From: Glossina fuscipes
Taxonomy: Eukaryota; Arthropoda; Insecta; Diptera; Glossinidae
Direction of reading: 5' to 3'
Length of the DNA stretch: 64,000 bases
Assembly (NCBI RefSeq): GCF_014805625.2
Contig: NW_023998431.1
Span: forward strand, 4,847,602-4,911,601
Shown: piece by piece, positions 1 through 12,235 of the stretch
Position numbering within the stretch: the first letter of the stretch is position 1
How the letters are laid out: the number at the start of each line of letters is the position of its first letter
Position numbers and translations under genes: made by a program
Notes under the pieces: model-generated
Databases searched by the model: none
What the model was told of the DNA's origin: nothing
Seen by the model: only the letters and a program-made list of their open reading frames with translations

Positions 1-1500
1 TATGTGGGCTGCATGAGGAGAAGAAACCACACTTTATACTCAAGAAAAAGTCGAGCATAAAAGTTGAGACAAACGAAACAAATAAAAGGGCGTTCTACAA
101 GAAATGCAACCAATCCGTCAGCAGTAAACTATTCTTCAGTAAGGTTTTTATTGACCTTGCCTGATTTTCCTGAAAATTTCCTGAAAAATTTTGATGACAG
201 TAACATATGGAACTATTAAGAAATGTTTGCTTGGATCGAAGCAGGCAAATATGTGGGGGAACTTTAGTTAGATATGAGTTAAGGCAAACACAAGGGTATT
301 TGTGCATATATTACGTCGTAAAAGAAGATGTTACGATATAAACAACAATACATGTGGATGATATTTGGATTTTCGTAAATTATCTTATGAAGAAGAACGA
401 CTTTAAGAGATTCTCCTGATAAATAGAGATAGTGGAAAATTATCCATAGATCAAGTTCGATGTCTAAATAAATCTAACATCGCTGACTGTATTCTAGGCT
501 GCTTGATGGCGCTTAAATAGCCACATACTCGAAAAACGCAAAAACCGAGATGGCGGCAAGAAGTGAATTAAACCTATATTTTTCTAACTTTCCTTTTGCC
601 CTATTAAAGCATTCAAACAAATAAGAGGGAAAAAATGAAATAATGAGGAAAGTTTAAAATATGCTTTGTTCATAGTGGTCGTAACTCTTTTCAGCAGAGT
701 CTTACATTTGTCGCTTCTGTACTATACCGTTTTATAAGCTCTCTTCTCTTGTTAATTAAATAAAAACCTTTAGCAAGTATGACACTAAAAGAAATTTTAT
801 TAGCCTGAAGTATATAAATCAAGAAAATACCCCAGCATCACCGCTAAGGAGAATATCAAGATTATAAACAGGCATCTCAGTGCTAACAAGCAGAAGACGA
901 GAGGAAATAACTGTAGCTCAATAAAATAAAATAAATGTTTTTACGACTTTTTTTTTTTATTTGTTATTTATTTTTTTTAGGTTCTTTCCTTTACTGTATC
1001 GTAATAGTAGCAAATTTTTCCATAAAATGAGTGCTTAGCCTTTAACAGGATTATGCGTTGGCAATGGCATGATAGACAGATGGTGTGGATAAAACGAACA
1101 GAGATTGTGTATATTAAAAAGAATGATGTGTCATTTAATTCGTTGACATTTGTTTGTTTTAACTTTTGTTATAAGGATTACTAAGGATAATTTTTAGAGA
1201 AACATTGAATTATTTGTGAAAGCGAAAAAGTTAAACGAACACTTTTATGTTTATTACCGCAATAATTAAGCATTTATAATGTCGATGTTATGCTGCTAAA
1301 CTTTGAAAATATTGAAAATGTTTTTTGTTTATGGTAAATGTGACTCATCAAATAATAGCCACCGTTAAATTGGCTCCATATTGATTGTAATGAGCTAATG
1401 TTATGGTAATTGAATAATACAGGCATCTGCGGTTTTCGTGGTCAATGCTGTCAATATTTTAAATACAATTGCTAATCATTGGCTTAATCGCTTCCCCATC

Positions 1501-1540
<40 letters not shown>

Positions 1541-1631
1541 TCTCTTCAGCTTATGTCTATCTTTTTCTATTCATTTGAATATTTTACTGTTTCACTATAA
1601 CAATTTTGAAAAGCTCTATTCGACAACTTAC
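1..1631. other. Non-coding, presumed intron
   Basis: This stretch lies downstream (minus strand) of the last visible DIP-type exon, so it is probably part of the intron following that exon. I looked on the minus strand for the expected continuation of the second Ig domain (Trp core, D-x-G-x-Y-x-C) and saw none. Small ORFs here have no recognisable protein character. A CT microsatellite lies at its right end. Confidence 0.5.
1505..1546. repeat. CT/TC dinucleotide microsatellite
   Basis: An almost pure run of TC repeats with a single CA interruption. It sits about 90 bases beyond the donor site of the minus-strand exon, inside the presumed intron. Confidence 0.95.
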
Positions 1632-1732
1632 CGACATGTTAGTTTAACTGAGCTACCTTCGGGTACAATCACATCAGATGAGGTATCTTCGGCCACAAAA
1701 TCCGGTGGTATAACCACATCAAGAAAGCCAAT
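1632..1732 (-). CDS. DIP/Lachesin-like Ig protein, exon for start of Ig2
   Basis: This is a partial gene: one 101-bp exon read on the minus strand. It follows an acceptor (..cttacag) at 1,733-1,735 and ends at a donor (GTAAGTT) at 1,631. It encodes 33 residues plus two bases, so the following intron is in phase 2. The peptide begins IGFLDVVIPPDF and contains VPEGSSVKLTC. The first part is the typical link between Ig domain 1 and 2 of Dpr-interacting proteins (DIPs) and Lachesin. The second is the B-strand with the first cysteine of domain 2. It joins in frame to the exon at 6,773-6,958. In the family these are GPI-anchored or membrane-bound neuronal cell-adhesion proteins that bind Dpr partners. 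The rest of domain 2, domain 3 and the C-terminus must lie left of the window. I cannot say which DIP paralog this is. Confidence 0.9.
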
Positions 1733-4421
1733 CTGTAAGTTAAAGATTTCAAAATTGAATTAAAATAAATAAAAATTTCTGTTTACGTGTTTAGTTAAGC
1801 ATATAATACACAACTAAGCAAAGGAGCTCAACGGATGTCGAGTTTTTGGGAAAACTTTATCCCACAAATTATCGCGCATTTGCTTCTTTTGTTCAATTAT
1901 CCTTTCATATCTTTCAAAGTCTGCGAATTAATAATGAGATTGTAAACATTTCAACGGATTTGTAAGCTTTTCATCAGAGGTCGCGTTTATTTACGGCAAC
2001 TTGACATGTATTTTCACAAATTTGCGATCATCATAATCTTGATAAGCAAACAATTGCATTTTTTTTTTTGTCATTCATTCATTTCTGAAGAATTCGTAAC
2101 GTATCCATTATATATTAAGACTTAGAAGAGTAACGAGTGGCGAGAACATTACGGCTACAGAGAAGACTGTTGGTACTAATTAACGTTTGTTGATTAATTA
2201 CTGCTCTCCGCAATTAAGAGAATTTAGGGCAGGTTTGCGCCAAGTTCAGAGCAAAAATTTGGAATCTGTTTGCTAATTAGAAAACATTGATTTAAAAATT
2301 ATAGTCAATCATGGGTGACATAAGTTGAATTCACGAGCATTAACTGATATCAAGGAAAAGACAGATTTTCGCCGTAAAACCATTCTTAGTAAGGCAACAC
2401 ATGGTTGAATTAAGCCAAACTACTTTATTCGGTCCCGTCCGTAATGTGGACGCTTACACGAAACGCAATCTTCGCGTTGGGAGGTGTCTGCTTATTGAGC
2501 TCATGCTGACGGTAGTATTCGTTCCTACTTCCAGAATAAAAGAGACAGACTTTTGCTAGTGCGGTCGTGTATTCCTGTAATAATAATAAGTAAGTAAAAA
2601 GTAAATGAACGACTGACGGCGGTCTCCATCTTTCTATTATAACTTTTTTTCTTTTTTTTTTTTGTTAAATGTCTTCGACATATGCTCTCAACAATATAGC
2701 GTAATGATCCAAGCAGCCGGCATGCTTGGTTGCTGTTTATGGAAACAATTTCTGTTCATGGAAAAATTTTCAAACAAACGATAACTTGTCAAACGATCAG
2801 ACAGACATTACACTAAATATGAAAAATTCATTTAACGAATTTAATCAATTCCATACCACGTGATGCATATATTTATACGTTTCGTTGGTTATGTTTATTT
2901 TTTTCATTTCGTGTATCATATGTAAGAATACGCAACGGAGAAAACGTAAAAATAAAAAATAAATATATTTCTGATCAGCGTTACACTCAAAATCGATACT
3001 CATTTTTTTTCTTGAAATGTTCGCATTTTTCATTTAGTTTTAGTTTAGTTAGTAAGTCTAAAAGTGTAAGTGATGGACTCCAAAACGGAGTAAGAAAAGA
3101 AACTCTTCAATGGAAATTAAAATCGATAGTATGCCTCTTACTGCTGATTATGGACCCAAGAATATACGTCTTACGTCAGGTCAGCGCAGTTGGACAGAAA
3201 AGTCACTTCATTGCTTTCTACGGGGTCGTTGTCGGAGATGTTAAATGAATTCCACCATATAAACGTTGTTCCAACATTTTGTCCCCAATATATATTTTAA
3301 ATTTCAATTTGAATTCTTGTTGGTCTACAGCTAATGATACGGAGGCGGACAAGGATGCAAGGCTTACTCTTACTAAAATCTTTTCTTTACTTTAGTACGA
3401 AAAATTGGAGGGTTTCTGTTCTTCTTGGAAAGCAGCAGAGTATCTGTACCACTTCATGTGTGATATACGTAAACAAAAATGTATGTATGAACACATCTTA
3501 TAACCACTCTTTGGGTCCCTTAAGAATAACGTATACTCGAAGAAACTCTTCATAATCTAAAAACAACTATCCCATGTGTATTATGAATGTTTGTTTATTC
3601 ATAGCATGAACTATTTTTCCAGGCAATTATGTTAATATGTATTGAGAAATTTTATTAAAAAGGTGAAAACAGATGCGAAGAAAGTTAAGACTTAATTTCT
3701 TAATTTTATACTATAGATGTTCTTCATGTCAATAACGCTGCGTAACGCAAGTAAAAAAAGAAATGCGAAAGAATAATAAAAAAGAATTAAATATAGCCTC
3801 GCCCATTTATGAACCTGAACGATTCGAGTCGTGTAAAGACGATTCATTATTGAGGATAAGAAAAACGGTTACTTTGTTGCTCTAATAGTTCATGTTCTGC
3901 GTTTAAATTACTTTTCACACTGTTCCGTATATAGATTTACACTCGTGTCTCTATATACGAGTATGTGTAAACATAAACATATCAATGACCAACCAAGCAT
4001 AGTTTATAGCACCAATAAAATGTATTTCATGCTTCCTTAATTTTTATTTCAACATAATGGAATGAAATTGTAATCTCTCTTATTTGCACAAGGATTTCTA
4101 TCGCACTTTCGCCCGTAAGGTACCGTTCGCAGCGCACAACAAAACAAACACACATATATTCGTTTGTATTGTTTTTATGCTAAAACATACAATACATACA
4201 AATCAAGAAGTTCTCTATTTCCTCCACTCTCTGTGATATTTCTTTTGAAATAAAGCAAAAGTGCCAAGCCCAGTAAAAACCTGTAATGTAACAAACACCC
4301 ATGCGTTCAGTATTACATTTGTTTCTCTACCCATGTGAGATAATAAAATGTTTACATTCTTCGGTTACCAGTGTAAACCTCATCGCTGCCCTGATATATG
4401 TTCGTATGTTTACAACTATAT

Positions 4422-4467
<46 letters not shown>

Positions 4468-6772
4468 AAGATACCTAAAAATAATGTTTTTAATGCTTAG
4501 CTATATACATGTGTAGAGAGAGAGACACATCAGTTCCTTGTTTATTCGCCACTACGACATTTTTATATGCATTACATTGACATATACGTGCAAAGTTTGA
4601 TTTGGTTTATATAACTACTTTTCTTTTTTCTTTCTTTGTATTTCATGTTTCTCTTCCGCTTTTTTATTTCTGATATTCATTGCCGTTATGACAGGTCCTG
4701 TATTTTGTTGCTTATTTATGATCAGGGATACCTTTGCACTACTACTACCATACATTTTGGTTGTAACTCGTTTTTAGTTGCAAAGAGTGTTACCCCTTTT
4801 TTTATAATACCCTAGCGGAACTGAAGCAGTGCAAATGCTTAAAAGAAACATCAACCGCAAGCTCAAAGTAAGGTGGCTTTCGTTTAGAACTTGCTATATA
4901 ACGGATATTTAGCCAAAAAATCAGAAATTTCTATCAGTTGCCAAGGGTTGCTACTCAAAAAATGATTTTAGACAAAAGATCTTGAGTTATTTTTGATTTG
5001 TTTCTTGTTTGTTACCGTAAACAAACCTCTTTATAGCATCTTTCAATAAAAAATGTTATTTTAGTCATGCAGTGGAACCACTATTTCACGTGCTATGTAG
5101 AAAATGGCATTTTCCCCCTAAAAATGAGCAACCTTTACGGCTTCCAATTTCTGGGTAAAAAAGTTCCTCAATAATGTTCAGCGGCGCAATCCATTGACTG
5201 AAACGGTCAAATCAGCAGCAGCTTTTCGAAAGACTGTTAGCCGAAAACGATGGCAAATAGACACTAATTTAGTTCGACTATTTCCTTTGGGTGTTCGGAT
5301 CCCTAGAAGTGATAATGTCTCTTGTACACATACCTAGGAAGATGAAAGTGCGCCTCGTTATCCCGAGTAGTTTCGCGTAAAACGTCATGATCTCCTTTGA
5401 GTATTTCCTATGTCTGATTAGCGAGTCTGCAGTAAGTATATCCGAAAATCTTTACTTTTTTATTTGTCAAAAATCATCCTGAGGCCATTTACATGCTGAC
5501 GGTTTAAAAATGGCGAGCAATTTAAAGTGACACCGCTTGTTGAAGGGCCCTCTGTAAGCAGTGATTCAGTCAGTGAGAGGTGTTTTTTTGTGTGGGTGAA
5601 AATTTTCAGGAATGATTTATGCGAGAGAACGGAGAGAGAGTGACAAGTATTTACGTATGTTCTACATAAATATGCGAACATGAGAAATTCACGAGAACGC
5701 TGAGAAAGTCGAGCAATCCCATTAAAAGATTTTATTGATGGATAGATCTCTGCAGCGCCCGTGCAGTGCACGCGTGGCTTATACATTTACATAACCGCGA
5801 CATAAAACTCACATTATGCCGACGTTCAAGGATGTCAAGAGTACTGGATACACCCTCGTTCCGCTTTTAAGCATCTGAGCTTTTTTACGGCAAATTTGCA
5901 GATACAAATTGTATTCTAGCTTCGGTTGAAGATGGGCAGCGTTATTTCGCAGCAGGGTACAATATTTCTGATCAAACTTTGCCTGCTTCTGTCGACCCTT
6001 GGTATGCATTTGCTTTGTAGTTTCACACAGAAATCATTAAAGATTATTGTTTCTACCACATCGGCTGAGATAAGTCTGACTTCCTCTTGCGACACAGTCA
6101 CAAGACTATGTCTTGTTGGTAGTCATATTGATATCATTTCGCAAACTTCGCTGAGTTGTTTTGATTGAGTCGCCATTAAATTGGTCGTTTATCATGCAGT
6201 ATTTAGTCTATAAGTTGAGTATGATCTGTTGTTAAAGAAGAACAAGTGATAGAAGGCGCTGTCGTCTGCGTTTTCTCGGGCGGACATCGGGCGGATCATT
6301 CGTAAAATCAAGGAAGACAGAAGTAGACAAGACGGACCTCTATAATATTTCTGTGTTTAAAGGAAATTCATCGATGCTAACAATAGCTCCGTCGATATCA
6401 ATACTTTTCAAACAGCTAAGTAAGAATTTTGACGTGAATCGGATCAAATTACAGTTGACTTAGACGAATCCCTATTTTCAATAAAAAGTAACATTTTGAC
6501 GACATGAACATATTATGGACGGGCAAGCTTTAAACTGTCGCTTGCATGGCTTGCAACCTTAAAGCAGATGACGTAGTACGAATTAAAAATACGAAGTAAT
6601 TGTCAATTAACTATAATTAAGGTGCTCGTATTTATTAGAAAAGTCGAAGCATAAAACAGAAGAAATCGAATGGCGAGAAACATGAGTTCCAAAGGCGAGA
6701 AACATGAGTCTTTCGTACTTTTTGCTTTATTCATATTTTTTAAGGTTTAAAATCAGTCAATCAATAGTTTAC
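1733..6772 (-). other. Intron of the DIP-like gene (5.0 kb)
   Basis: Bounded by a GTAAAC donor (minus strand, 6,772 leftwards) and a cttacag acceptor. It holds an AT microsatellite at 4,425-4,460 and AT-rich filler. Short ORFs at 3.0-3.5 kb and 5.5-6.2 kb look random: no domain character, overlapping ORFs on both strands, no codon bias I could see. A moderately GC-richer patch at 2,440-2,580 resembles old repeat sequence, but I cannot assign it. Confidence 0.75.
4425..4460. repeat. AT dinucleotide microsatellite
   Basis: A pure alternating AT tract, flanked by shorter imperfect AT/TA tracts, inside the 5-kb intron. Confidence 0.95.
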
Positions 6773-6958
6773 CTGACTTTTCATTGGATCCGTATTTAAT
6801 TGGCACATATAGCCTCCTCTATCCTCTTCAGCAACGGCCTTTATATGCAAATTCCATGTGTTCTGATCTAAATGACTAACAGTAACGCGGGAGTTATGGG
6901 TTATAACATTCTCATGGATCGCTTGTATGGCTTTCGTATCAGCTTTAAGCCAGCCGAC
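6773..6958 (-). CDS. DIP/Lachesin-like Ig protein, exon for core of Ig1
   Basis: A 186-bp exon of exactly 62 codons, phase 0 at both ends. The acceptor is gacag at 6,959 and the donor GTAAAC at 6,772. The peptide starts VGWLKADTKAI, which is the C-strand tryptophan core. It continues through VITHNSRVTVSH, the C'-D region conserved in Dpr and DIP proteins, and TWNLHIKAV. It then has EEDRGGYMCQLNTDPMKSQ, the D-x-G-x-Y-x-C signature with the second Ig1 cysteine and the strongly conserved DIP motif CQ(I/L)NTDPMKSQ. Together with the exon at 7,584 it makes one complete V-type Ig domain. Known for the family: Ig1 is the domain that binds Dpr proteins on partner neurons. I see no stop, frameshift or missing key residue. 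The final MKSQ joins directly to IGFLDVV in the next exon. Confidence 0.93.
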
Positions 6959-7583
6959 CTGTCAACGTAAAAGGCGAAACGTTTTTTAAAGAGTAAAATA
7001 GTTTTTTTTTTCATTGCTTTTTGTTTCTGTTTTTTTTCGTTTTCACAATTTTTCTACAAAGTGTTTGTTGCATATTGTAATTTTTATGAAAAATGATGTT
7101 AAATGATTTACTGTCACATACACACACTCACACACGAACTCAAGCACAACATACACGCGCATTATTTTGCTGAAATGTTTTGAATGCATATGCAAACACG
7201 TACATGTAGATTTATATAGAGAAGTGACTAAGTGGTTGGCTGATGGAAGTAGGTAGGTAGGTATACCCACATATATAATGTATACTGTTGCACAATATGT
7301 TTCAAGTTTTTTGTTTGCAGTTGCAAGAGGTAATTGATGTGATATTAAGTACTTTTTTGTCCATATATATGCACGTATGTATTAAAAGAAGAGAGCGTGT
7401 GTACGTGTAAAAATTCATAGGTTATTTATCAAATACATTTTGGTGTTTTGGACACATATGAGCGTGTGTAGATGTGCGTGCGTTTGGCTATATGGGTGAA
7501 TATGTGAAAGTATACAACTATGGGCAAATAAACGAGCATAAGCATATGGATTTTAAGAATTTTCGTTTTTCAAAATAACTTAC
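6959..7583 (-). other. Intron within Ig1 (625 bp)
   Basis: A phase-0 intron between the two halves of Ig domain 1, with GTAAGT donor and acag acceptor on the minus strand. It contains CA/TG-rich low-complexity sequence near 7,115-7,200 and GTAG repeats near 7,250. No other feature seen. Confidence 0.85.
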
Positions 7584-7693
7584 CCGATAACCACCCAAAT
7601 GACGTACATGACAAGTGAATGTTGCATCACGTCCCACTGCCACCGATACATTTGATATACTTTCCACAAATTCCGGTTGAAATGTTGAAATTT
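7584..7693 (-). CDS. DIP/Lachesin-like Ig protein, exon for start of Ig1
   Basis: A 110-bp exon on the minus strand with acceptor ..tacag (7,694-7,696) and donor CGG|GTAAGT (7,583). It carries two leading bases of a split codon and then 36 codons, so the preceding intron is in phase 1. The peptide reads ISTFQPEFVESISNV, then SVAVGRDATFTCHV with the first Ig1 cysteine, then RHLGGYR. PEF(V)xxIxNVxVxVGRDATFTC is the hallmark start of the mature DIP ectodomain after signal-peptide cleavage. The upstream exon, expected to carry the start codon and signal peptide and to end in phase 1, should lie to the right on the minus strand. I could not find it in the window with confidence. Confidence 0.92.
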
Positions 7694-7723
7694 CTGTAAT
7701 GAAATCGGATCATTTCATTAGTT

Positions 7724-7771
<48 letters not shown>

Positions 7772-8639
7772 TATATTAATAATAATAGCAACAACAATAT
7801 TAAAAAGTAATACATAAACATGAACATATATTTTCTGTTAGATAGACCGCAACTAAAACACTATTCATTTGAACTTTCATAATAAATCCATTCGTTTATG
7901 CGTTAGATTTTACGTTACGTTACGAAATTCAATGGAGGAAAATGCCATTATTGCGTACCGAGACAAAATTAAAGAATTTTAAAAATTCATTCAAATTATA
8001 ACAACAGCACCTGTTGTGGAATCAGCGCATGTTTATAAACAAGTTGATAACAAGCAGAAAAATCTGTGCCGCAATACCGTATCATCATATCATCGGTATT
8101 GAAACGTTCTCTCTTCAGATACACATTTAGTAAATCTTGCCTTTTAAAATGTTGTTTTGTTGTTTTGTTTATATTTATGCTAAACATAAAATATACAAGA
8201 TAGACAGATTGACAAACATTGACAAAGAAAATATGACATATTACATATGCAAACAGAAAGATAAGGAGAAACGTGGCATTACATGTTTAATGAACACACA
8301 TACAGATTTTCTCTACGTAAGTTTTTTTTGGTACAATAGAAATATATAAATATGGAAAAGGTATTCTTAACCGCTCAACAGAATGAATACATTTGCGTTA
8401 TGCATCCATCATGCATCCAATGTCAACATAAAATTTAATTGCACCTGTTTATATGTGTCACTTTAACACATAGCTTACATTGGATTGGTGGAATAGAAAT
8501 TACTTATAAAAACAATATTTTTCAACATGCAAGATGCAAATGCACGCTGGATGGTCATAACATAGCTTGCGGTATTCTACAGCTGGAAATTTATGATCAA
8601 TTGTGAATCTAGGTAAAGGAACCTAAAAATGATTAAAAA
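7694..8639. other. Non-coding, presumed 5' intron of the DIP-like gene
   Basis: AT-rich sequence immediately upstream of the first visible Ig exon. It includes an AAT microsatellite and no supportable gene. Overlapping ORFs on both strands near 8.1 kb have no domain character. Confidence 0.5.
7727..7772. repeat. AAT trinucleotide microsatellite
   Basis: About 15 tandem TAA/AAT units, followed by a degraded extension to about 7,790. Confidence 0.95.
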
Positions 8640-9330
8640 AAATAATAGTAAATTTTCGTACTCTATGATATTGGATGGGCGTGTCTGATGTTTCCTATTT
8701 TTTTTTTTTTTTTTTTTTGCATATTTGTAGGCGATATCTTCATTTTTGTGACTGAAAAAGTGTTTACCGAGTCCTAGTGTTAGGCGCGTCCTTGGAGAAG
8801 TATAAACCATTTCCAAATTCTTTTGCAAATTTGCATTTGTATGCGATGTCTTCATTTTTGCCAACGGGAAAATCGTTACCACAGATACTACACAATCGGG
8901 CAGACGGACAGATGGACAAACGAACAGACAGACATGCTTGGATGTACTCAAAATTTGAGACCGGCGAAAAATTTATTAATTTTGCGGAACTTTTGAAGCT
9001 TCTTTCTGCGTGAATTGGAAAAAAAATTTAATTTTGATACACTATAACATTCGATAGGCGTGGTCAATTTTTTTTTCATTTTTCTGCAGTTGCTGCAGCA
9101 CAACCCATGGAATATGCCAATTTTTGTGCTTCATTTTTGCGGCCAGGAGAATGTTTGCAACAGACATTACACAAACGGACAGAAGGGGAAGCGGATATGC
9201 ATAAATTAATTTCGAATTTGATGCTGATCAATAATATATACACTTTGTGGGTCTGCGATGCGTTTTTCTGGGCGTTACAAACATTTTCACCAAACGAATT
9301 TACCCGTTGGTGTAAAAACATCAAAAAAAA
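8640..9330 (-). repeat. Dispersed repeat family A, copy 1 (minus)
   Basis: Read on the minus strand, this matches the 60-kb copy block by block: an 'ACAAAGTGTATATATT..TGATCAGCATCAAATT' stretch, runs of CCGT/CTGTCCG, 'AACATTCTCCTGGCCGCAAAAATGAAG', and the 'CACGCCTATCGAAT..TATAGTGTATCAAAATT' stretch. Several of these blocks occur twice within the copy, so the element has an internal tandem-like structure. The small ORFs on both strands here belong to the repeat and are not genes. The end with the palindrome is missing, and a poly-T tract interrupts it at 8,698-8,718. Confidence 0.75.
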
Positions 9331-11687
9331 CCATATTCCGCTTAAAACGAAATCTCGTATAGCAAAGACATCAATAATTGTTAAACTTTTCTGCTGATAG
9401 TAGATTTATGAGTGGACCAATCGATACTAAACTGTAGATCAGAGCTCTTCACGAACATCATCCATGTTAAGATCTGTTGGAATTTTCAGGCATTTGTGAT
9501 TTTGCAATTGTATGATAACCCAACAGTATAGTACTACTGATGCTTTAATATCTGAGATCGAATAGGTGTGAAGTCATAGAATCAAAAAAGCAGACAGAGC
9601 CGAGGTTTCAAAAGACTGAAAGCTGAATATTAGTTCATGCAGAGAAGCCTAAGCAGGCTCTCACTTGTACACATGGAGAGTGAATGGCAATAGAAGATTC
9701 GATTCGTTCGTTAGTGGATTGGGAATCAAGAGAGTAAAGCGAAAAAGTAAATCTCTTCAGTCAATTATTTTTTCAAGGTGCATAAATAATAGCCTTTTAA
9801 GGAAGTCAAGAGTTCATACTTAAGAATGCAAGCATTGCAAGCGTATACAATGCCGTCCTCCATTAAATGCTCTGGATCACTTTAATGCAGTTATATATAT
9901 ATGTAACGGATTTCTAAAATAAAGCGCCGCATAGAAAATGGTCGCAAACGTAGTCCGATGCGATCGGCCTGGGATCAAAACATAATGGTGTACCAAATTT
10001 CCTGAAAATATTTCAAAAGTTGCGACCAGTACATTGAACACAAGAAAACAGCAGGGCATTCAAATATTAGGAAATTAAGTTTCTTCTAAGCAGCGATAAC
10101 TTATTTTGAAAAGTGTGCAAAAACCAAAATATATAACTAATCATGTATTGATTTTAAGGTTTCTTCTTTCTCTTTGCAGGTTAGTGTAAGCCTTAGACTT
10201 ACGTTTATTTGTTAGTATTTTAAGCCTAACGTAATATTGTAAAAAACTACTTACAGTCAGCTTTGCTGTGGTTTGGACCGACGACCTTCTCTATAAGGTT
10301 GTAAGGTAAGCTTTTAATCTTAATATTTTTATTTACATCCGGCGAGTGTATATTGCAGCCAATGATGAAGAAATAAGTGAAAAATAAAAGCAAATCTAAT
10401 CCTCTTACAAAAGATTTTGCTTCGAGTCCAGTTCGAGATGAAGTGAACCTAATAAAAGTGATTAAAAATATTGCGTTCTTCTGGATGATTTAGATAGGGA
10501 CGTCAACTCATAGTAACGTCTAATTTTATTCCAATGAAAATTTATTTATTTAAAACATTTTTTTTACATATCCTATCATACACACGTACATTGTTTTTTT
10601 ACATGCAAAATTTTGTGTGAAGAACCAGACTTCTACTCATTTGCGGTAGTCTTTGTCTAATTGTGGGCATATTCTTGCTTGCATTTATCTGACTTTGGAA
10701 GCACAAAATTTTTAATAAAGACAAATGTAGAACACAAAACTAAACTCTTAAGTAGCTGGTAAGAAAATGACAGTCGGCGGTGGGCGAATCATTCGTACTC
10801 CCACCACCTGAGCGTATCATTGACATCTTTATGCAAACACTTTAAGATGGCACATAAAATGTAAAGAGAAACTTGTATCGTTTTATCTATTACGGTCTAT
10901 TAGTAAGGAAGAAGAAGAAAACCTAAACTTGTTTGCTTTTGGAAGTAGAATTGCTCTGAGTTTAATAATAATCTTTTTTACCGATTTGGCCCCCACTTGC
11001 CTGTAAGAGCTTAAAATACTCTAAGGACGATATCTCAATTGAGGATGATATGTAAGAGAGCGCTTAACACGAGCATAAGGACAGACACACACTCTACACA
11101 CAGTCTTAAAAGTGTTGTTATGGGTGTTTCAGACATTTTGACAAAATATCCGATTAAAATATGGCATATATATGAAATGGAGGCATACTTTGGTTGAACA
11201 TTGCTACAATTAGCCTACCGTTAAGGCAAAACTTAAAATTTATTTACTAGGACGATGCACTCAAAATTTATGTATTTCTCGTCCTTTAATCTCTGTTTGT
11301 TTTTCTATTTCAATAAATCTAGGAAGAGAGCCTAAAGGTTGAGCCCTTGGGTATAAATTGAATTTTTACTTAACTTGATTTTCTCGCAGTAATCTAATCA
11401 GTATTAAATAAAATCAATTCAAATGAATATTTATATAAACTGAAATTTAATTAAAATTTTTTAGCAAGAGTTTTCCTGCCCTTCTTGTATTATTTTCAAA
11501 AGAACTCTTACCTGAAAGGTGGACAACAAAACAAAAAATGAAAAAGAAAAAACCACAAAGTCATGGAAACATTGTCAGACAATCGATGTCTTGTATACGC
11601 TTTTGTACGCTCTTCATAAATAATTTGTAATCGCATGACGATCATCATGATTGGCTTATAGCGTTCGCTTTATATTGCCCTAAGAAA
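9331..11687. other. Non-coding, nothing identified except weak tRNA-like patch
   Basis: No gene-like ORF with recognisable character. Near 10,258-10,310 the minus strand reads like a decayed tRNA anticodon/T-arm (ending GGTCGTCGGTCCAAACC), possibly a SINE relic. I do not trust it enough to list it separately. Confidence 0.4.
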
Positions 11688-12235
11688 ACAAGTAAAAAAA
11701 TTATATTCCTCTGTGACCGAATCTCTTGCATCCATCAAAGTTATCTTCATTTTGCGAACGGGAAAATGTTCACCACGGAACAGGGGGACATGCTTAGATG
11801 CGTTTCAAATTTGACACTGCTCAGGAACGTTTTCATCTTATGGTATCACTGAAGCTTGTTGCTTGTTGTTGGGGGTTACGATGGTTTTGACAGAAGCATT
11901 ACATTTTAATAGTTCATAATATTCGGTAACCGTGACCCATTTATTCCACTTTTGCACGGTTACTGTAACATCGTTCATAGAATATACGTTGAAATTTTTA
12001 TAGGTTTCATAGGTTCATCTGCTGTCGTTTGTAGGGCTTAGCTATTTTCAGTTTACATAGTGCTGTGAACGTGCCCTTTGCCCGATTTGACTCAGTTTCA
12101 GTACTAACCTGAGCGCAAGGATTTTTAATGTTTCCGAAGGACGGACAGATGAACAAACGGATTAAAAATATGTATACTTTGTGGGGTCTTTGGAATCTTC
12201 CTCTGGGTGCCGCAAAGGATATAAAAACTGTAAAT
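11688..12235 (-). repeat. Dispersed repeat family A, copy 2 (minus, internally changed)
   Basis: It starts with the family end signature in reverse (AAACAAGTAA, TTATATTC, GTGACCGAATC), followed by the 'GCATC..TTCATTTTGCGAACGGGAAAATGTTCACCAC' block. It ends near 12,230 with the 'ATACTTTGTGGGGTCTTTGGAATCTTCCTCTGGGTGCCGCAAA' block at the other family end. The central part is diverged or deleted. Confidence 0.6.

Noticed and set aside
9877..10059. Candidate signal-peptide exon of the DIP-like gene (minus ORF MPCCFLVFNVLVATFEIF)
   Set aside because: Hydrophobic start, but no phase-1 donor follows at a sensible place and there is no family resemblance.
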